NCBI GenBank assembly: GCA_050290865.1
Contig: JBNKIW010000007.1
Location: forward strand, 66,939 to 130,938
Direction of reading: 5' to 3'
Length of the DNA: 64,000 nt
From: JARRLC01 sp050290865
GTDB taxonomy: Bacteria; Pseudomonadota; Alphaproteobacteria; Rhizobiales; Rhodomicrobiaceae
A program made the position numbers and the translations under genes. Shown here piece after piece: positions 54,871 through 63,575 of the stretch. The notes beneath the pieces are model-generated. The model was not told the DNA's origin and made no database searches. It saw only the letters and a program-made list of their open reading frames with translations. Position 1 is the stretch's first letter. The number at the start of each line of letters is the position of its first letter.

Positions 54871-55632
54871 TCAGGCGGAGCCGGCGCGCTCCGCGTAGAC
54901 GTCTCCCGAATTGGCGGCATGCGGCAGCCCTGCGAGGTAGTCCGCCATCTCCTCGCGTCCCACGGGGGCGGCGAACACCATGCTGTGGCTTTCACCGAGC
55001 GCGGCATTGAAGCGGTAGGTTCCGAGCGAGGCCAGGCGGTCGAGGCAGGCCAGCGCCACGCCGCGCTGGATGGTGGTGAATTCGAAGGATAGCGTGGGCA
55101 GCGCTCGGCTCAAGCCTTGCAGGACGCGCCGTTCGAAGCCTTCGACGTCGATCTTCACGAAGGCGGGCACGCCGTGGCGCGCAATGAGGTCGTCGAGCGT
55201 CACGGCGCGGACGCGCGCGCGCCCGTCCCAGACCTCCCCCGCCCAGCCTTCGGCCCCCTCGGCTGCCACGATGAATTCCGCGGAGGCCGTGGAAATGGTG
55301 GGGTTGGCGCGGTTGATGTGCAGCGTCAGTGCGCCCGCGCGGGCAGAAGCCGCCGCCTCGACCAGCGTCACGCGCGCGTCGCGCCCGTAGCGCAGCCGCA
55401 GCCACCGGAGCGCGGCAGGCTGTGGCTCGACCGCCACCACCCTCGCCCCGAGCCTGCGAAACGCGGCAACCCTGTCCCCCACATGCGCCCCGATGTCGAA
55501 CACCAGATCGCCCTCCGCCACGAAACGGCGATAGAGCGCCTCCATGCGCCGCCTGCGCGAGCGGCTGCCGTAATAGATGCGGAGCGAGCGCGCGATTCCG
55601 GCGGTCTCGCGCAAGCCCTGCCGCCAACGCAT
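54871..55632 (-). CDS. FkbM-family methyltransferase
   Basis: A 253-residue SAM methyltransferase (start MRWRQGLRETAGIARS at 55632; longer frames look non-coding). Motif I is FDIGAHVGDRVAAFRRLGAR, the acidic post-I is VAVEPQPAALR, and the FkbM signature KIDVEGFERRVLQGL is present. It probably O-methylates a sugar or secondary metabolite. It is convergent with yciI (stops four bases apart) and divergent from the phytase-like gene. Confidence 0.88.
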   Translation of the reverse strand: MRWRQGLRETAGIARSLRIYYGSRSRRRRMEALYRRFVAEGDLVFDIGAHVGDRVAAFRRLGARVVAVEPQPAALRWLRLRYGRDARVTLVEAAASARAGALTLHINRANPTISTASAEFIVAAEGAEGWAGEVWDGRARVRAVTLDDLIARHGVPAFVKIDVEGFERRVLQGLSRALPTLSFEFTTIQRGVALACLDRLASLGTYRFNAALGESHSMVFAAPVGREEMADYLAGLPHAANSGDVYAERAGSA

Positions 55633-55856
55633 CGAACCGATCCTTCCTGCTGCAAAAACGCGCCGGTGATCCCGGCGGTGGAAGTATATCGCAGGGAGGT
55701 GGAACCGGAGGGGGAAAAGGCCATCTCGATCGCACATCGTCGTCACGAATATCTTGCAGTGCAGCAAAGTCTGTGCCTGTAGTGATCTCCGCCGTATGCA
55801 TCTCAACCAGAGCGAGCAGGTTTCGCATCGGCGATGGACGGCCGGACGGATCGGAA

Positions 55857-56942
55857 ATGACGGCAAGCAGAACGGATCTTCCCCCTTCGACGAGGGCGGC
55901 GCGTCTCCCCTTGCGGGCGGCACGAGCGGTCTTCCTCGCGGCTGCTGCCGTTCTGGCAGGCGTCGCCGTGCTGGCGGCCGGGCAGAAAGCGGATATCAGC
56001 CGTCTCAGTCCGCACGATATCAAGGTGAGGGCAACCGGCATCGCCTTCGACCGCGCCAAGCCGGAGCGGCGGCGCTTCGGCCGTCTCGTCTGGCGCGGGG
56101 GGCTGGAGCTGCGCTCGGCTTCGCCCTATTTCGGCGGCTATTCCGGGCTCGCACTCGATATCAAGGGGGATCGCCTTCTCGCCGTCTCAGACGCCGGAAG
56201 CTGGCTCTCCGCGCGCCTCGAATACCGGGGGGACCGGCTCTCCTGTCTGAGCGAAACGCGCATCGGCGCGATCACGCGAAAGGGCGGGCAGCCGCTGAAG
56301 AAGGGCCGTTACCGCGACGCCGAATCCCTGGTTGCGCTGTCTCCTGCGCGTATCGAGGGGCGCTATCTCATCGGTTTCGAGCACAAGCATCGCATCGATA
56401 AATATGCCTTCAGGAAGGGAAAACTGCGCGGTCCCGCGGGGCACCGGAAGATCCCGGCGAAACTGAAACGCATGAGGCGCAATGAGGGGCTGGAGGCCAT
56501 CGGCATTCTGCGCGGCGGACGCTATGCCGGGGCGCTGGTGATGTTCGCCGAGCGCCTTCTGTCGCCGCGGGGCGATCACACGGGCGCGATCGTCGTGAAG
56601 GGCAAGGCATCGCCCCTCTATCTGGCGCGCCGCGACGATTTCAATATCACCGATGTCAAAGGGCTGAAGGACGGCGGCCTGCTGGTGCTGGAGCGCCGTT
56701 TCATCCGCTCCGCGCTGCGGCTGGACATCCGGCTGCGCCGTGTGCGGGCGCGGGAGATCGCTCCGGGCGCGCGTCTCACGGGCGAGGTGGTGCTGGACGC
56801 CGGGCCGGGGCTCACGATCGACAATTTCGAAGGGCTGGCGGTGAGCGAAACGCCCGAGGGCGAAACCGTCATCACATTGATTTCAGACGATAATTTCAAC
56901 TTCTTTCAGCGGACGCTGCTGGTGCAGTTTTTGCTGCGCTGA
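55857..56942 (+). CDS. Esterase-like activity of phytase family protein
   Basis: A 361-residue exported protein: start ATG 55857 (MTASRTDLPPSTRAARLP), an N-terminal membrane anchor (AARAVFLAAAAVLAGVAVLAAG) and then a beta-propeller-like domain with YSGLALDIKGDRLLAVSDAG, RDAESLVALSP and DNFEGLAVSETPEGETVITLISDDNF. These match the esterase-like/phytase-like family whose substrate is not established. It is monocistronic, followed by a hairpin-like remnant of the dispersed repeat. Confidence 0.82.
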   Translation: MTASRTDLPPSTRAARLPLRAARAVFLAAAAVLAGVAVLAAGQKADISRLSPHDIKVRATGIAFDRAKPERRRFGRLVWRGGLELRSASPYFGGYSGLALDIKGDRLLAVSDAGSWLSARLEYRGDRLSCLSETRIGAITRKGGQPLKKGRYRDAESLVALSPARIEGRYLIGFEHKHRIDKYAFRKGKLRGPAGHRKIPAKLKRMRRNEGLEAIGILRGGRYAGALVMFAERLLSPRGDHTGAIVVKGKASPLYLARRDDFNITDVKGLKDGGLLVLERRFIRSALRLDIRLRRVRAREIAPGARLTGEVVLDAGPGLTIDNFEGLAVSETPEGETVITLISDDNFNFFQRTLLVQFLLR

Positions 56943-56958
56943 AGAGCGGGCCGCGGGC

Positions 56959-57007
56959 GCCAAATCCTGCGAGTGCGCGCGGCGCGTACGCCAGGATTTC
57001 CTGGCGG
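56959..57007. repeat. Decayed copy of repeat hairpin A after the phytase-like gene
   Basis: CGCC-AAATCCTG on the left and CAGGATTTCCTGGCG on the right form a stem like hairpin A of the full copies, with GCGAGTGC in the loop as in copy 2. The CTAG ends are missing. It may serve as a terminator for the upstream gene. Confidence 0.5.
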
Positions 57008-57153
57008 GTGTGCGAGACACCGGCTTCTCTATTCGGCCCTCTGGCACCATTCTTGCTACTCTCCCGAGTGAAGACCGGCCTGCCGCCGATATGGCCAGAT
57101 TTCCCCAGCGGGGGCTATATATGTGTAAGCTTGACGACAATAAGGGAACGTCC

Positions 57154-57936
57154 ATGGCTGCCCTTCTCCGTATTGCGCTGACCGGCATGCTGATGCTGGC
57201 CTTCGGAAGCGCGCCGCGCGTGGCCCTCGCCGGGGAACCGCGCCCGGTCATCTTCTTCGCCGCCGCCAGCCTGCAGACGGCGCTCGATGCCGTCGGCGCC
57301 GGGTGGCAGCGGGAGACCGGCAGGAAGGTCACGTTCTCCTATTCCGCTTCATCCGCCGCGGCCAAGCAGATCGAGAGCGGCGCGCCTGCGGATCTTTTCG
57401 CCTCCGCCAACCAGAAATGGGCGAATTACCTGCAGGAAAAGGAGTTCATCAAGCCGGAGACACGCAAGAACCTGCTCGGCAACTCGCTGGTGCTCATCGC
57501 GCCCGCCGATACTGGAGACAATCTGAAGATTGCCCCCGGCTTTCCGCTCGCGGCCGCCATCGGGGATTCGCGGCTGGCTATGGGAACGCCGGGCGCCGTC
57601 CCGGCCGGCACTTATGCGAAGGCCGCGCTCACATCGCTGGGCATCTGGGACCAGGTCGCCCCGCGCGTCGCGGGTGCCGCCCATGTCCGCGCGGCGCTCG
57701 CGCTCGTGGCCAGAGGCGAGGCGATATATGGCATCGTCTACAAAACCGACGCCGTTGCCGAAAAAGCCGTGCGTATCGTGGACACCTTCCCGGCGGACAC
57801 GCATCCGCCGATCGTCTACTCTTTCGCGGTTACCACGTCCTCGACAAATCCTGACGCGGCCGTCTTGCTGAATTATCTTTCCTCACCCGCCGCGACACGT
57901 ATCTTCGAAGCCGAGGGGTTCACGGTGCAGCGGTGA
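57154..57936 (+). CDS. modA: Molybdate-binding periplasmic protein ModA
   Basis: A 260-residue solute-binding protein. The start at 57154 (MAALLRIALTG) follows AAGGGAA; ATG at 57121 and the longer frame are less likely. Signal peptide about 1-29. Ligand-pocket segments are FFAAASLQTALDAVG, YSASSAAAKQIESGAPADLFASA and IGDSRLAMGTPGAVPAGTYAKAAL, the classical ModA set. First of modABC. Confidence 0.93.
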   Translation: MAALLRIALTGMLMLAFGSAPRVALAGEPRPVIFFAAASLQTALDAVGAGWQRETGRKVTFSYSASSAAAKQIESGAPADLFASANQKWANYLQEKEFIKPETRKNLLGNSLVLIAPADTGDNLKIAPGFPLAAAIGDSRLAMGTPGAVPAGTYAKAALTSLGIWDQVAPRVAGAAHVRAALALVARGEAIYGIVYKTDAVAEKAVRIVDTFPADTHPPIVYSFAVTTSSTNPDAAVLLNYLSSPAATRIFEAEGFTVQR

Positions 57937-57979
57937 GGGCGTTGCGATGTTCGGGGGCTGCGTAATCTGAGGGCGAGAA

Positions 57980-58684
57980 TTGGACTGGCTGCATTTATCT
58001 CCCGAAGAATGGATGGCGGTGCGCCTGAGCCTCAAGGTTGCGAGCGTTGCGGCGCTGACCTCCCTGCCAGCGGGCATCCTGGTCGCCCTTCTGCTCGCGC
58101 GCGGTCGATTTCCCGGAAAGACGGTGCTCGACGGGCTGGTGCACCTGCCCCTCGTCCTGCCGCCGGTCGTGACGGGCTATGCGCTCCTCCTGCTGTTCGG
58201 CAGGCGCGGTCCCCTCGGCGTGTTTCTGGCGGACCATTTCGGCATCGCCTTCTCGTTTCGATGGACGGGCGCGGCGCTGGCCTGCGCGGTGATGGGCTTT
58301 CCGCTCATGGTGCGCGCCATCCGGCTGGCCATTGAGAGCATCGACGCGCGCTACGAGGAGGCCGCGGGCGCGCTCGGCGCGTCGCCCGCATGGGTGTTCC
58401 TGACCGTAACGCTACCGCTGGCCCTGCCCGGCGTGGTGGCGGGAACGGTGCTGTGCTTCGCCAAGGCGCTGGGCGAATTCGGCGCCACCATCACCTTCGT
58501 GTCGAACATCCCCGGCGAGACGCAGACCATCCCGCTGGCCATATTCAATGACACGCAGGTGCCCGGCGGCGAAACCGGCGCGCTGCGCCTCTCCATCATC
58601 GCCGTGGTGATCTCGCTGAGTGCGCTGGTCGCCTCGGAGATCATAGCGCGGCGCACGGGCCGCGGAGGGGCGCGCGTCGAATGA
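57980..58684 (+). CDS. modB: Molybdate ABC transporter permease ModB
   Basis: A 234-residue permease of about five helices. The TTG start at 57980 (MDWLHLSPEEWMAVRLSLKVA) follows GAGGGCGAG; the ATG eleven codons later would remove the conserved start region. The EAA loop for ModC contact is EEAAGALGASPAWVFLTVTLP. It is 43 bases after modA and overlaps modC by ATGA. Confidence 0.93.
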   Translation: MDWLHLSPEEWMAVRLSLKVASVAALTSLPAGILVALLLARGRFPGKTVLDGLVHLPLVLPPVVTGYALLLLFGRRGPLGVFLADHFGIAFSFRWTGAALACAVMGFPLMVRAIRLAIESIDARYEEAAGALGASPAWVFLTVTLPLALPGVVAGTVLCFAKALGEFGATITFVSNIPGETQTIPLAIFNDTQVPGGETGALRLSIIAVVISLSALVASEIIARRTGRGGARVE

Positions 58685-59811
58685 TTTCGTTCAACTGCAC
58701 CCTCGCGCGCACGCGGTTCACCTTCGACGCCGCCTTCGAAACCAATTCGGGGATTACCGCGCTGTTCGGCCCTTCCGGCTCGGGCAAATCGACGGCCATC
58801 CGCCTGCTTGCCGGTCTCGAACACCCCGACAAGGGGCGCATCGCCGCCAATGGCTCCGTTCTTCTCGACACGGCCTCGCGCGTTGCCGTGCCGCCGCACA
58901 AGCGCCGGATCGGCCTCGTGTTCCAGGACGCGCATCTCTTCCCGCATCTGTCCGTGAGCGCCAATCTCCGCTATGGGCGCTGGTTCACCCCCAAACGCGA
59001 ACGCCGCATCGCGTTCGGCCCCGTCGTGGAGGTGCTCGGCGTAGGCCATCTGCTCGACCGCCGCCCGGCGACCCTGTCCGGCGGCGAGCGCCAGCGTGTG
59101 GCCATCGGCCGGGCGCTTCTTACCTCGCCTCGCCTTCTGCTCATGGATGAGCCGCTCGCCTCGCTCGACGGCAACCGCAAGCTCGAAATCCTGCCTTTCA
59201 TCGAACGCCTGCGCGACGAATTCGGCATCCCCATCGTCTATGTCTCGCATTCGGTGGAGGAGGTGGCCCGCCTCGCACAGCAGGTCGTCCGCCTGGAGAA
59301 CGGGCGCGTGGCCGCGGCGGGGACACCCGCAGAGGTGCTTTCGCACGCCTCGATCGCCAAGGCCGTGGATCGTTTCGACGCCGTGTCGGTGATCAGCGGC
59401 AGGGTGGATCGCTATTTGCCGGACTACAAGGTGACCATCATCGGCCACCCGGCCGGGGATATCGTCGTGCCCGGCCGCATCGAACCGTCGCCGGACGGCG
59501 TGGTGCGCATCGCCATCCGTGCGACCAGCGTCGCCATCGCTGTCGGACGGCCCGGCAATACCAGTGTGCGGGCGGCGCTCCAGGGGCGCATCACGCGTCT
59601 GGAGACGGATGGCGGGCCCTTCGTGCTGGCCACGCTCCAGCTCTTGGGCGGCGACGACCTCAAGGTCTATGCAACGAGGCTGGCGGCCGACGATCTGGGG
59701 CTGGGTGAGGGCGACGACGTGCTGGCGCTGGTCAAGGCGGTGTCGATCGACGAGCGCGGTGTGCCGGGGCTGCGGTCCACCAATGGCGGCAACGGCGTGG
59801 CGGAACGGTGA
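58681..59811 (+). CDS. modC: Molybdate ABC transporter ATPase ModC
   Basis: A 376-residue ATPase: Walker A GPSGSGKST (residues 30-38), signature LSGGERQR, Walker B LLLMDEPLASLD, and C-terminal TOBE/MOP molybdate-sensing domain (about 300-370, TRLETDGGPFVLATLQ). Start overlaps the modB stop (ATGA). No ModE-type regulator is in the window and I could not find a clear Mo box before modA. Confidence 0.95.
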   Translation: MISFNCTLARTRFTFDAAFETNSGITALFGPSGSGKSTAIRLLAGLEHPDKGRIAANGSVLLDTASRVAVPPHKRRIGLVFQDAHLFPHLSVSANLRYGRWFTPKRERRIAFGPVVEVLGVGHLLDRRPATLSGGERQRVAIGRALLTSPRLLLMDEPLASLDGNRKLEILPFIERLRDEFGIPIVYVSHSVEEVARLAQQVVRLENGRVAAAGTPAEVLSHASIAKAVDRFDAVSVISGRVDRYLPDYKVTIIGHPAGDIVVPGRIEPSPDGVVRIAIRATSVAIAVGRPGNTSVRAALQGRITRLETDGGPFVLATLQLLGGDDLKVYATRLAADDLGLGEGDDVLALVKAVSIDERGVPGLRSTNGGNGVAER

Positions 59812-59949
59812 TCGCTCGTCCGCGAGAGCGCAGCCGAACCCCGAGAGCGGTATGCGCGGTTGCAGGCACACCGCCCGGCTGCCCGGCGCGCGACGACGGG
59901 CACGCCCATGATCCCGAAGCAAGGGGGGCGCAGAAGGCGCCCGCAAGCC

Positions 59950-60327
59950 TTACATCGTGGCGCTCATCTCGCCATTGTTGGGATGTTTGCCGGCGCCCGG
60001 CTGATAGGTGGCAAAATCCTCGGTCCATCGCAGGCTGCCGTCGTAGCGGGTGCCCATTTCGATGCCGATGCCCTGGTGGTAGATATCCCCCTCGACGCGC
60101 GCGGTCGCATGCAGCATGACGCGCTTGCCGCGAATGGTGCCGACGACTTTGCCGAGCACGATCACCTCGTTATTGGCAATGATGCCGCCGTCGATATCGC
60201 CGGACTCGCTGACGACCAGGGACGAACAGTGAATGTCGCCACGGATCTTACCATCCAGCTTGACGTTCCCCTTGGAGGTCACGTTGCCGATGATGGTAAG
60301 GTCGGTGCTGATGATGGTTTCCCCCAT
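59950..60327 (-). CDS. Bactofilin
   Basis: A 125-residue bactofilin (polymer-forming cytoskeletal protein). The start at 60327 (MGETIISTDLTIIGNVTSKG) has AGGA upstream; a TTG at 60336 adds three residues. The right-handed beta-helix core (KLDGKIRGDIHCSSLVVSE, GKRVMLHATARVEGDI) is flanked by short tails. Bactofilins polymerise beneath the membrane and localise wall enzymes. It is convergent with modC. Confidence 0.9.
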   Translation of the reverse strand: MGETIISTDLTIIGNVTSKGNVKLDGKIRGDIHCSSLVVSESGDIDGGIIANNEVIVLGKVVGTIRGKRVMLHATARVEGDIYHQGIGIEMGTRYDGSLRWTEDFATYQPGAGKHPNNGEMSATM

Positions 60328-60565
60328 GGGCCTCAATCCTGCAAACGGTTGTGATTAACTCTGGTGCAAACGCGGTACGGACACCACCGTCCGCAGTGCT
60401 CGCCGGCCATGTAAGACGGGCACACCCGGAAAGCACGTCATCTCAGGTTGTTGTAAACTATTTCGCCTTTCTGTCCACAGCAAGCGTTTTCCGCAAAACT
60501 GCGGACCCGGCGCTTTGCCGCGCGCTGTTGTCACATGACAACGGCTTGCCTGGGGATCGGGCCGC

Positions 60566-61786
60566 TCATACCGCGACGGGTTGCCGGACGGCGGCCTCGC
60601 TGCGGCCGATCTGCGCATAGGCCAGAGCCGCCGCGACCAGCAGCAGGGACACCCCGGCGAGGACCGCGAACAGTTCGGCGAAGCCGCCATACGCCTTGTG
60701 CAGGAGCGATACGAGCGGGACCGCGCCCGCCGTCGCCGCGAAGGCCAGCGAGTAGCGGACGGCGTAGACGCGCGTGCGCAGTTCCGGCGCGGTGTAGCGT
60801 GCGGCCAACACCTCGTTGACCGGCACCAGCCCGAACACGACGAACATCATCGGCAGTGCGGCAAAAAGCGTGCCCGCGCCGCCGAGCAGGCCCGTGATGA
60901 GGAGGAGCGGCACCTGCAGGACGGCGAGGGGGACGAAAATCCGTGCCAGGCGGAAGCGGTCGGCGAGCGCGCCAACGGTGATCTGCGCCACGGCGGCCAG
61001 CGCATAGGTTACGAAGATCGCCAGCCCGATGCCGGAGACCGTGCTGGTGAGCGACGTGAGCCGCTCCTGGAACAGTTTCGGCATCGCGATCGTGGTGGCG
61101 CTGAAGATGAGCGCGCCCGCCATGGTCGAAACCGCCAGGATGATGAAGACACGGGTCACCTCGGCGCGCGGGATGGCGCGGATGTGGCGCTCGCGCGACG
61201 TGGTGCGCAGAGGGCCGGGATCGGTGACGAAGATGAGAAAGCTTATGCCAGCCGCCAGGGCCAACGCGCCCGGCACGATGAACGCTGCGCGCCAGGAAAT
61301 GAGGTCGGTCAGCACGCCGGAAGCCAGCGCCGCGCTGGCCACGCCCATGTTCCCCCACAGGCCGTTGCGCCCCATGACCCTGCCGAGCCTCGCCGGATCG
61401 ACGGCCGCCAGCATGGCGTTGCCGATCGGATGGAAGATGGCCGCGAACAGGCCGACGAAGGTCAGCGCCACGGCGATCTGCCACGGCGTCTGCGCGAGGC
61501 CCGCTGCGACGCAGGATATGCCGCTGCCGAAAAAGAAGGCGGCGATGAGGGTATAGCCGTGCAGCCGCTTTCCGAGCCAGCCGAACGGCATCGAAAAGGC
61601 GCCGAAGGCCACGTAACCGCCGAGCGCGAAAGGCAGGAGGTCACCATAGGCGCGGCCGAACGCGCCAGACAGCGCGAGTACCACCGCCGGGTAGATGAGC
61701 ATCACGAAATGGTCGAGCGCGTGGGCGAAATTGAGGAAGCCGATCAGCCTGCCTGAAGGCTCCTGCTGAGGTATAGTGCCATCCAT
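60566..61786 (-). CDS. MFS transporter
   Basis: A 406-residue, 12-helix major facilitator. The start at 61786 (MDGTIPQQEPSGRL) precedes the first helix (FLNFAHALDHFVMLIYPAVVLAL). Short cytoplasmic loops include the MFS motif-A-like GWLGKRLHGY and LADRFRLARIFVPLA. Substrate unknown; the N-terminal HALDHFVMLIYP is typical of the NNP/FSR-like subgroups. Monocistronic. Confidence 0.88.
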   Translation of the reverse strand: MDGTIPQQEPSGRLIGFLNFAHALDHFVMLIYPAVVLALSGAFGRAYGDLLPFALGGYVAFGAFSMPFGWLGKRLHGYTLIAAFFFGSGISCVAAGLAQTPWQIAVALTFVGLFAAIFHPIGNAMLAAVDPARLGRVMGRNGLWGNMGVASAALASGVLTDLISWRAAFIVPGALALAAGISFLIFVTDPGPLRTTSRERHIRAIPRAEVTRVFIILAVSTMAGALIFSATTIAMPKLFQERLTSLTSTVSGIGLAIFVTYALAAVAQITVGALADRFRLARIFVPLAVLQVPLLLITGLLGGAGTLFAALPMMFVVFGLVPVNEVLAARYTAPELRTRVYAVRYSLAFAATAGAVPLVSLLHKAYGGFAELFAVLAGVSLLLVAAALAYAQIGRSEAAVRQPVAV

Positions 61787-61870
61787 GCGCCCGTCCCGTG
61801 CCCTGAATACCGGGAGGCGATTATACGCTGCATTATGGTTCGCGCCAGGGGGAGCGCGCTGCACGCCGCA

Positions 61871-62464
61871 TCACGCGTGCCCGGCCTCGCTGACGAGGAA
61901 CGAGGGATGCACGCCGAGCGAGGCAAGGGCGCGGTCATATTTGTGCTCGATATCGGGGTCGAAAATGATGTCCGGGTCGCCCGCGCAAGTGAGCCAGCCA
62001 TTGAGCTGTATCTCGTTTTCGAGCTGGCCGGGCGCCCAGCCTGCATAGCCGAGCGCCAGGAGCGAGCGCATCGGGCCCGATCCTGCGGCAATTGAGCGCA
62101 GAATGTCGATGGTCGCGGTGAGCGACACCGCATCATCGATGGGCAGCGTGCTGTCGGCGACGTAGTAGTCCGAAGTGTGGAGCACGAAACCCCGGCCCGT
62201 TTCCACCGGTCCGCCGCAGTGCACGGCCATTCGGTCGAGCGGCATGGTGATGCCGCCCTTTTGTGGCTCGGGCGTAATTTCCAACTGCTCCAGGAGCTTG
62301 GAAAACGTGATGTGTGGCGCACGCTGATTGACCACGATGCCCATCGCGCCTTCGGCGGAATGCGCACACATGTAGATCACGGCCCGGTTGAACCGCGGGT
62401 CTGTCAGGGATGGCATGGCGAGCAGAAGCTGCCCATCCAGATAGCCGGTGCTTTTGGTCGCCAT
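61871..62464 (-). CDS. YqgE/AlgH-family protein
   Basis: A 197-residue protein (start MATKSTGYLDGQLLLA at 62464, after AGAGGTG). Conserved segments are MPSLTDPRFNRAVIYMCAHS, GAMGIVVNQ, GGPVETGRGFVLHTSDY and LALGYAGWAPGQLENEI. The family (UPF0301) is linked to regulation of alginate in Pseudomonas but its function is not known generally. Confidence 0.93.
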   Translation of the reverse strand: MATKSTGYLDGQLLLAMPSLTDPRFNRAVIYMCAHSAEGAMGIVVNQRAPHITFSKLLEQLEITPEPQKGGITMPLDRMAVHCGGPVETGRGFVLHTSDYYVADSTLPIDDAVSLTATIDILRSIAAGSGPMRSLLALGYAGWAPGQLENEIQLNGWLTCAGDPDIIFDPDIEHKYDRALASLGVHPSFLVSEAGHA

Positions 62465-62834
62465 GCTGTGGAGTTCACCTCTTGGCATAACCTTTAGGAT
62501 ACCTGCATTTCAGTGTCCCTGGGAAGAGTCTATGCGCTGCGGGCGCCAAAAAAAGCCTCCTCGCCGTCTTTTTCCCCCGGACCGGCGTGGCCGCTGTTTA
62601 CGGCGCCCGTGCGTTGCCCCATATAGCCGGAGTGAACCTGAACCTTTCACAGCCTCAATGAACGGCGGATGAGCACAGCATTTCCACGCCCAGGTATTCC
62701 ACTTCGCGCTTCTCCGGGGTTTGCGGTATGCTGTGCCGCGTCGCGCCAGGAGTGAAAGGTCAGGCTCGCCAGGACGCGGCTTTGCCGCCGGAAGAAGCGC
62801 ATTCTTCATTCAGCAACGATACGGGAGAGAATCA
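62465..62834. other. Intergenic region between YqgE and peroxiredoxin genes
   Basis: 370 bases between divergent genes. It should hold both promoters. A run of seven A's followed by GCCTCCTC is at about 62551-62565, and GGGAGAGAA precedes the peroxiredoxin start. No gene or clear operator is seen. Confidence 0.5.
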
Positions 62835-63323
62835 ATGGCCATTGCCATCGGAAGCCGCCTGCCGGAAGCGACTTTCAAGGTCGTGACACCGTCCGGACCG
62901 GGGACAAAGACGACGGGTGAGGTTTTCAGCGGCAAACGCGTCGTGTTGTTCGCCATTCCCGGTGCCTTCACGCCCACCTGCCACAGCAATCATCTGCCCG
63001 GGTTCCTCGAAAATCTCGATGCCTTCAAGGCGAAGGGCGTCGACCTCGTCGCCTGTACCGCTGTGAACGACGTTTTCGTTCTCGATGCCTGGGCAGCCGC
63101 GACCGGAGCGCAGGGTAAAATACTCTTCCTCGCCGACGGCAACGGGGACTTCGCCAAGGCTGTCGGCCTCGACCTCGACGCCACCGGCAATGGGCTCGGC
63201 CTGCGTTCGAAACGTTATGCCATGCTGGTCGAGGACGGAGTCGTGAAGGTTCTGAATGTCGAGGATGTCGCGAGCAACGCCGAGCAGAGCAGCGCCGCGG
63301 CGATCCTGGCGGCGCTGGGCTGA
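62835..63323 (+). CDS. Peroxiredoxin (Prx5-like)
   Basis: A 162-residue thioredoxin-fold peroxidase. The start at 62835 (MAIAIGSRLPEATF) follows GGGAGAG. The peroxidatic cysteine is Cys49 in PGAFTPTCHSNHLPGF; a second cysteine is Cys74 (LVACTAVND). This matches the Prx5/AHP-E subgroup, which reduces alkyl hydroperoxides with glutaredoxin or thioredoxin. Confidence 0.93.
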   Translation: MAIAIGSRLPEATFKVVTPSGPGTKTTGEVFSGKRVVLFAIPGAFTPTCHSNHLPGFLENLDAFKAKGVDLVACTAVNDVFVLDAWAAATGAQGKILFLADGNGDFAKAVGLDLDATGNGLGLRSKRYAMLVEDGVVKVLNVEDVASNAEQSSAAAILAALG

Positions 63324-63575
63324 CGCGGCCTTTTTTCTCCCTCTCTTCCGTTCCGGCGGCGCTCGCGCGGCCGGGCGGAAAACAGGGGAGGGGCTCACCC
63401 CATTCGCGCTAACTTACCAAGCGGACATTTTGGTACTGGCGTCGTCGAGGTGGTTCGGCGATATGTCGCTGGAGTGCGGATGCTTGAGCTTTCAGCGCCT
63501 TAAGGCCTGGACTTGGCATTATTGCGGCCATCAGCGCGCGAGCGGCGAGCCGCAGGACACGCCAGCCACCCCGCT

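Noticed and set aside
52739..54898. A 719-codon plus-strand frame
   Set aside because: Antisense to the pentapeptide gene; its apparent repetitiveness (Glu/Ala/Gly/Leu) is the complement of the pentapeptide repeats.
57010..57153. A ModE/Mo box or N-terminal extension before modA
   Set aside because: TA-rich words are present at 57114-57125, but no clear inverted ATATAA-type pair; the extension lacks signal-peptide character.
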